7,803 bases of DNA, from positions 1 through 7,803 of the forward strand of contig DASWMO010000322.1 of the NCBI GenBank assembly GCA_036399715.1, written 5' to 3'. Source of the stretch: DASVSE01 sp036399715. GTDB lineage: Bacteria > Bacteroidota > Rhodothermia > Rhodothermales > Rubricoccaceae. The position numbers and the translations under genes were made by a program. Positions 5,298 through 7,803 of the stretch are shown one piece after another. Below the pieces are notes generated by a model. That model was not told the origin of the DNA. It did not search any database and was given only the letters and a program-made list of their open reading frames with translations. Each line of letters starts with the position of its first letter. Position 1 is the stretch's first letter.

Positions 5298-6263
5298 ATG
5301 CGCGTCGCGATCCTCTCCCGCAACCCGGCCCTGTACTCGACGCGCCGCCTCGTCGAGGCGGCCGAGGCGCGCGGGCACGCCGTGACCGTGCTGGACACGC
5401 TGCGCTGCACGGGCCACCTCACCGCGACGGGCCCCGAGGTGCATTACGAGGGCGCGCGGATCGAGCCGCCGGACGTGCTCATCCCGCGCATCGGGTCGTC
5501 GATCACGAGCTACGGGCTCTCCATCGTGCGCCAGTTCGAGGCGATGGGCGTGTGGTCGCTCGCGCATTCCGTCGGCGTCACGCGCAGCCGCGACAAGCTC
5601 CGGGCGCACCAGTTTCTGGCCCGCAAGGGCATCGCGCTCCCGCGCACGGCCTTCGCCCATCAGGCCGACGCCGCCGACGACCTGGTGCGGTCGGTCGGCG
5701 GGCCGCCGGTCGTGGTGAAGCTGCTCGAAGGGACGCAGGGCGTCGGCGTGGTCCTGTGCGAGACGCGCAAGGCGGCCGAGAGCGTCATCCAGGCCTTCCG
5801 CGGCCTCAAGGCGCACCTCATCGTGCAGGAGTTCGTCCGCGAGGCTGGTGGGGCGGACCTGCGGCTGCTCGTCGTCGGCGACCGCGTCGTGGCGGGGATG
5901 CGACGGCAGGCCGCCGAAGGCGAGTTCCGCTCCAACCTGCACCGCGGCGGGACGGCCGAGGCCATCCGCATCTCGCCGGCCGAGCGCCGCACGGCCGTGA
6001 TGGCGTGCAAGACGCTCGGGCTGCGCGTCGCCGGCGTGGACCTCTTGCCCTCAGACCGAGGGCCGCTCGTGCTCGAGGTCAACTCGTCGCCTGGACTGGA
6101 GGGCATCGAGCGCGCGACGGGCGTCGATGTCGCGGACCGCATCGTGGCCTACGCTGAGAAGAACGCCCGCGTCGGGGCCGCGTCGCGGGCCGCGTCCGCC
6201 CGCGAGGTCGACGCGGCGACGGCGCAGTCCGTCTCCGACGCCCCACCCGCCGCGAGCCTGTAG
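5298..6263 (+). CDS. rimK: RimK alpha-L-glutamate ligase (ATP-grasp)
   Basis: ATP-grasp ligase that in E. coli adds glutamates to the C terminus of ribosomal protein S6. It is 321 residues long, and the alignment with E. coli RimK (300 residues, recalled) is nearly gap-free through about residue 290. Seen: N-terminal MRVAILSRNPALYSTRRL, PRIGSSITSYG at 63-73, RDKLRAHQFLARKGI at 98-112 (K100), VVVKLLEGTQGVGVVL at 138-153 (K141 and the glycine loop), VQEFVREAGGADLRLLVVGD at 176-195, FRSNLHRGG at 210-218, AGVDLL at 245-250 (D248), and LEVNSSPGLEGIE at 259-271 (metal ligands E260 and N262). The catalytic set looks complete. ATG 5298 matches the family start; the frame is open further upstream into rimB, but those residues are not RimK-like. 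About 25-30 Ala/Arg/Ser-rich residues extend the C terminus beyond E. coli RimK. It probably forms an operon with rimB. Its stop lies 3 bp from that of the convergent TM2 gene. Confidence 0.96.
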   Translation: MRVAILSRNPALYSTRRLVEAAEARGHAVTVLDTLRCTGHLTATGPEVHYEGARIEPPDVLIPRIGSSITSYGLSIVRQFEAMGVWSLAHSVGVTRSRDKLRAHQFLARKGIALPRTAFAHQADAADDLVRSVGGPPVVVKLLEGTQGVGVVLCETRKAAESVIQAFRGLKAHLIVQEFVREAGGADLRLLVVGDRVVAGMRRQAAEGEFRSNLHRGGTAEAIRISPAERRTAVMACKTLGLRVAGVDLLPSDRGPLVLEVNSSPGLEGIERATGVDVADRIVAYAEKNARVGAASRAASAREVDAATAQSVSDAPPAASL

Positions 6264-6266
6264 GGA

Positions 6267-6743
6267 TCAGGCGTAGCGGTCCTCGAACTGCTCGTCGTCC
6301 ATCGTCAGGAAGCGGACCAAGTGGACGAGGCTGGCGATCCACGGAATGCCGGTCCAGAAGAACAGCAGCGACAGGATGCCGGCGCCCGTGCGGCCGAGGT
6401 AGAACTTGTGCAGCATCACGCCGCCAAGAAACAGCGACACGAGTGCGAGGACAGCCGCCGTCGTGCGGTCGCGGTCGGACGAGCGCCGCCGGCCGGGCTG
6501 GCGGACGCCGCACGTCGGGCAGAGCTCGGCCCGCGCGTCGAGGCGCTCGGCGCACGCGTGGCAGAACTTGGTCGGCCGCGGCGCCGCGCGCGGCGTGGAC
6601 CGCGGAGCGGACGGGCGGGCCGCCCGGCGGCGTGGCCGCGCGGGGTCCGGCCCGAACACGGTGTCTTCGAGTTCGTCGCTCGACAGCCCGTCGAGGTCGG
6701 CGTCGGGGTCGGTCGGGTCGAGGCGGTGGCGGTCGGTCGTCAT
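6267..6743 (-). CDS. Zinc-ribbon/TM2-domain membrane protein
   Basis: A 158-residue protein with three parts. Residues 1-58 are a hydrophilic tail, acidic first (DPTDPDADLDGLSSDELEDT) then Arg/Pro-rich. Residues 60-81 hold a zinc ribbon with two CxxC knuckles (C61/C64 and C75/C78, CHAC and CPTC). Residues 94-147 are a TM2 domain: a first membrane helix (about 95-110), the signature HKFYLGRTGAGI at 112-123, and a second helix (about 123-145). TM2 proteins are two-helix inner-membrane proteins, and zinc-ribbon/TM2 pairings are common in bacteria. Their role is not established, so none is assigned. The Cys-rich part and the tail probably face the cytoplasm. ATG 6743 lacks a Shine-Dalgarno motif. 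The gene is convergent with rimK, with 3 bp between stops, and lies downstream of the acidic small gene beyond a strong hairpin. Confidence 0.9.
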   Translation of the reverse strand: MTTDRHRLDPTDPDADLDGLSSDELEDTVFGPDPARPRRRAARPSAPRSTPRAAPRPTKFCHACAERLDARAELCPTCGVRQPGRRRSSDRDRTTAAVLALVSLFLGGVMLHKFYLGRTGAGILSLLFFWTGIPWIASLVHLVRFLTMDDEQFEDRYA

Positions 6744-6820
6744 CGGACTTCTGGTGGGGACGGGGCGCGGTACGCGAGCGGCCCCGGCGGGTTACGGCCG
6801 GCGGGCACCCGGTTTAACGG

Positions 6821-6857
6821 AGCGCGCCCCCGGTCCGGTGTGGAACGGGGGCGCGCT
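6821..6857 (-). terminator. Strong 12-bp hairpin downstream of the acidic small gene
   Basis: Perfect arms AGCGCGCCCCCG (6821-6832) and CGGGGGCGCGCT (6846-6857) enclose a 13-nt loop. On the minus strand it starts 18 bases after the stop of the 88-aa gene and precedes the TM2 gene start by 78 bases, so it most likely ends the small gene's transcript and leaves the TM2 gene with its own promoter. The minus-strand flank after the stem is CCGTTAAACC, not a proper T-tract. Confidence 0.7.
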
Positions 6858-6874
6858 GAGCGGGCAAAAACGTG

Positions 6875-7141
6875 TCAGACGCCTGCGCCGCCCGTCCGTG
6901 CGCCCGAGTCCGGCGCGTCGCGGTACGTGTCCGGGTCGCTCGAACTGCGGGCGGTGTGGCCGCCGATGTCGCCCGAGAGGCCGGCGCCCGATGCCTTGAC
7001 GCCCTTGGTGCCGGGCTCGGCGTCGAGGCCGAAGTTCTCGGCCATGTGGTCCAGCGGGTCGTCGGAATCCGAGATCGTGCCGTCCTGGTCGTCGAAGGGG
7101 TCGTCGGCGAGGAGGCCGTCGTCGGTGAGGTCGTCGTCCAT
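6875..7141 (-). CDS. Small acidic protein of unknown function (88 aa)
   Basis: I do not recognise this protein. ATG 7141 opens 88 codons. The N-terminal third is strongly acidic: MDDDLTDDGLLADDPFDDQD at 1-20, then DSDDPLDHMAENFGLDAEPG at 25-44. The middle is Gly/Ser-rich (KGVKASGAGLSGDIGGHTA), and the C-terminal part is polar (SSSDPDTYRDAPDSGARTGG). There is no cysteine, signal peptide or membrane segment, and the whole chain is probably disordered. The coherent acidic composition and the strong hairpin right after the stop argue that it is a real gene rather than a shadow. It shares an acidic, Asp-rich style with the first 30 residues of the TM2 protein next door, but no alignment is claimed. 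No Shine-Dalgarno motif is visible. It diverges from the VWA gene. Confidence 0.65.
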   Translation of the reverse strand: MDDDLTDDGLLADDPFDDQDGTISDSDDPLDHMAENFGLDAEPGTKGVKASGAGLSGDIGGHTARSSSDPDTYRDAPDSGARTGGAGV

Positions 7142-7213
7142 CGGGGGCGGGAGGGAGAGTGGACCGCGTGGACGGCTGCGCGCGCCGGGCTGTTCCGCCG
7201 AGAGAATCGGGGA

Positions 7214-7236
7214 CGCCGGACGCGCGGCGTCCGGTG
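7214..7236. repeat. Inverted repeat in the divergent acidic-protein/VWA promoter region
   Basis: CCGGACGC (7216-7223) and GCGTCCGG (7227-7234) form a perfect 8-bp stem with a 3-nt loop, extended by a G-T and a C-G pair at the base. An alternative stem pairs GGACGCCG (7211-7218) with CGGCGTCC (7225-7232). It lies in the 141-bp gap between two divergent genes, 18 bases upstream of a TAnnTTG element, so it could be an operator or simply GC-rich structure. Confidence 0.45.
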
Positions 7237-7253
7237 CCGGCGGGCCGGCCGCC

Positions 7254-7260
7254 TACGTTG
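7254..7260 (+). promoter_or_regulatory. TAnnTTG-like -7 element before the VWA gene
   Basis: TACGTTG, 22 bases ahead of the ATG, has the same CTAnnTTG form as the element before rimB. No TTTG lies at the expected distance upstream. The implied leader would be about 15-20 bases. Confidence 0.35.
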
Positions 7261-7282
7261 CAGCTCTCCTTCCCGCCCCGTC

Positions 7283-7803
7283 ATGTCCCAGCCCACGCCT
7301 ACGGGCCCGTCCGAACTCGTCTGCATCCTCGACCGCTCCGGCTCGATGGAGCCTCTCCGCGCCGACGCCATCGGCGGCTTCAACGTCTTCCTCGACGCCC
7401 AGAAGGCCGTCGCGGGCGCGGCCCGGCTGTCGCTCGTCCTGTTCGACCACGAGGTCGAGGTGCCGCACCGCCAGGCGGACCTCGCCGGCGTCCCGCCGCT
7501 GACGCCGGCAGACTACGTCCCCCGAGGCACGACGGCCCTCTACGACGCCGTCGGGGACGCGCTCTACCGCCTCCACGCGCGCATCGCCGAGACGCCCGCT
7601 GCCCAGCGCCCCGAGCGGGTCGTCGTGGCGATCCTCACCGACGGCCACGAGAACGCGAGCCGCCGCTACACGCGCGTCCAGATCGCCGACGCCATCGCCG
7701 CGCGCCGCGCCGAGGGCTGGGAGTTCACGTTCCTCGCCGCCAACCAGGACGCCGTCCTCGCCGCGGCCGAGATCGGCATCGCGGGCGAGGACGCGTTCAG
7801 CTT
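7283..7803 (+). CDS. VWA-domain protein, 3' part missing (window edge)
   Basis: The visible 173 residues are one von Willebrand factor A domain. The metal-ion-dependent adhesion site is complete: DRSGSM at 17-22 (D17, S19, S21), the threonine in RGTTALYDAVGDAL at 81-94 (T83/T84), and LTDG at 118-121 (D120). The segment GGFNVFLDAQK, LSLVLFDHEVEV at 49-60, DGHENASRRYTR at 120-131 and WEFTFLAANQDAVLAAAEIGI at 146-166 resemble a group of cytoplasmic bacterial VWA proteins of unknown role. There is no signal peptide, so it should be intracellular. The end of the domain or a short tail lies beyond the window. ATG 7283 precedes the first strand directly and has no Shine-Dalgarno motif. It diverges from the acidic small gene; a functional link is not shown. 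Confidence 0.9.
   Translation, partial: MSQPTPTGPSELVCILDRSGSMEPLRADAIGGFNVFLDAQKAVAGAARLSLVLFDHEVEVPHRQADLAGVPPLTPADYVPRGTTALYDAVGDALYRLHARIAETPAAQRPERVVVAILTDGHENASRRYTRVQIADAIAARRAEGWEFTFLAANQDAVLAAAEIGIAGEDAFS

Noticed and set aside
5001..5942. 313-codon minus-strand frame over rimB and rimK
   Set aside because: It spans two well-supported genes on the opposite strand and has an Arg/Ala-rich, domain-free translation.
6256..6272. GCCTG/CAGGC inverted repeat over the rimK and TM2 stops
   Set aside because: It has only a 5-bp stem with a 7-nt loop and no T-tract, too weak to call a terminator although the position is suggestive.
6321..7502. 393-codon plus-strand frame over the TM2, acidic and VWA genes
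   Set aside because: It runs antisense to two genes and out of frame with the VWA domain, and also reads through the 12-bp hairpin. No domain is seen.

Overview
The window is a very GC-rich (about 70% or more), densely coded bacterial chromosome segment. The short sigma-70 factor, which resembles the Bacteroidota RpoD and lacks region 1.1, the absence of Shine-Dalgarno motifs in front of nearly every start, and a few TAnnTTG-like promoter elements point to the Bacteroidota/Rhodothermota side of the tree. With this GC content, a Rhodothermia-type organism (Salinibacter, Rubricoccus or Rubrivirga relatives) is the best guess. That placement is inferred from protein character, not from a database match.

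Left part (1-2845). A 3'-truncated dihydropteroate synthase gene (folP, minus strand) diverges from a primary-type sigma factor gene (rpoD, plus strand). The sigma gene converges on a bacterial Rad52-family recombination-mediator gene (minus strand), and a perfect 10-bp hairpin lies between the two stops. Upstream of the Rad52-like gene is a striking AT-rich island (about 2491-2560) with a Bacteroidota-type promoter signature facing a small unknown gene (2585-2845).

Middle (2846-3268). This is a poorly coding stretch with a 16-bp tandem repeat and a doubtful minus-strand reading frame.

Right-centre (3269-6263). Three plus-strand genes follow: a beta-CASP metallo-beta-lactamase nuclease of the CPSF73/RNase J superfamily, then rimB (retropepsin-like protease family) and rimK (ATP-grasp glutamate ligase). 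rimB and rimK are a known functional pair acting on glutamate tails of ribosomal protein S6 in Pseudomonas. A large bulged hairpin separates the nuclease from the rim pair, so they may be separate transcription units.

Right end (6264-7803). Two minus-strand genes encode a zinc-ribbon/TM2 membrane protein and a small acidic unknown protein; a strong 12-bp hairpin terminator lies between them. A VWA-domain protein gene diverges from them and runs off the window.

No tRNA, rRNA, CRISPR array, IS element or prophage signal was seen. Most of the window is ordinary housekeeping or conserved sequence. The items most worth a second look are the Rad52-like protein with its disordered tail, the nuclease-rimB-rimK neighbourhood, the AT-rich divergent control region, and the two small unknown proteins.
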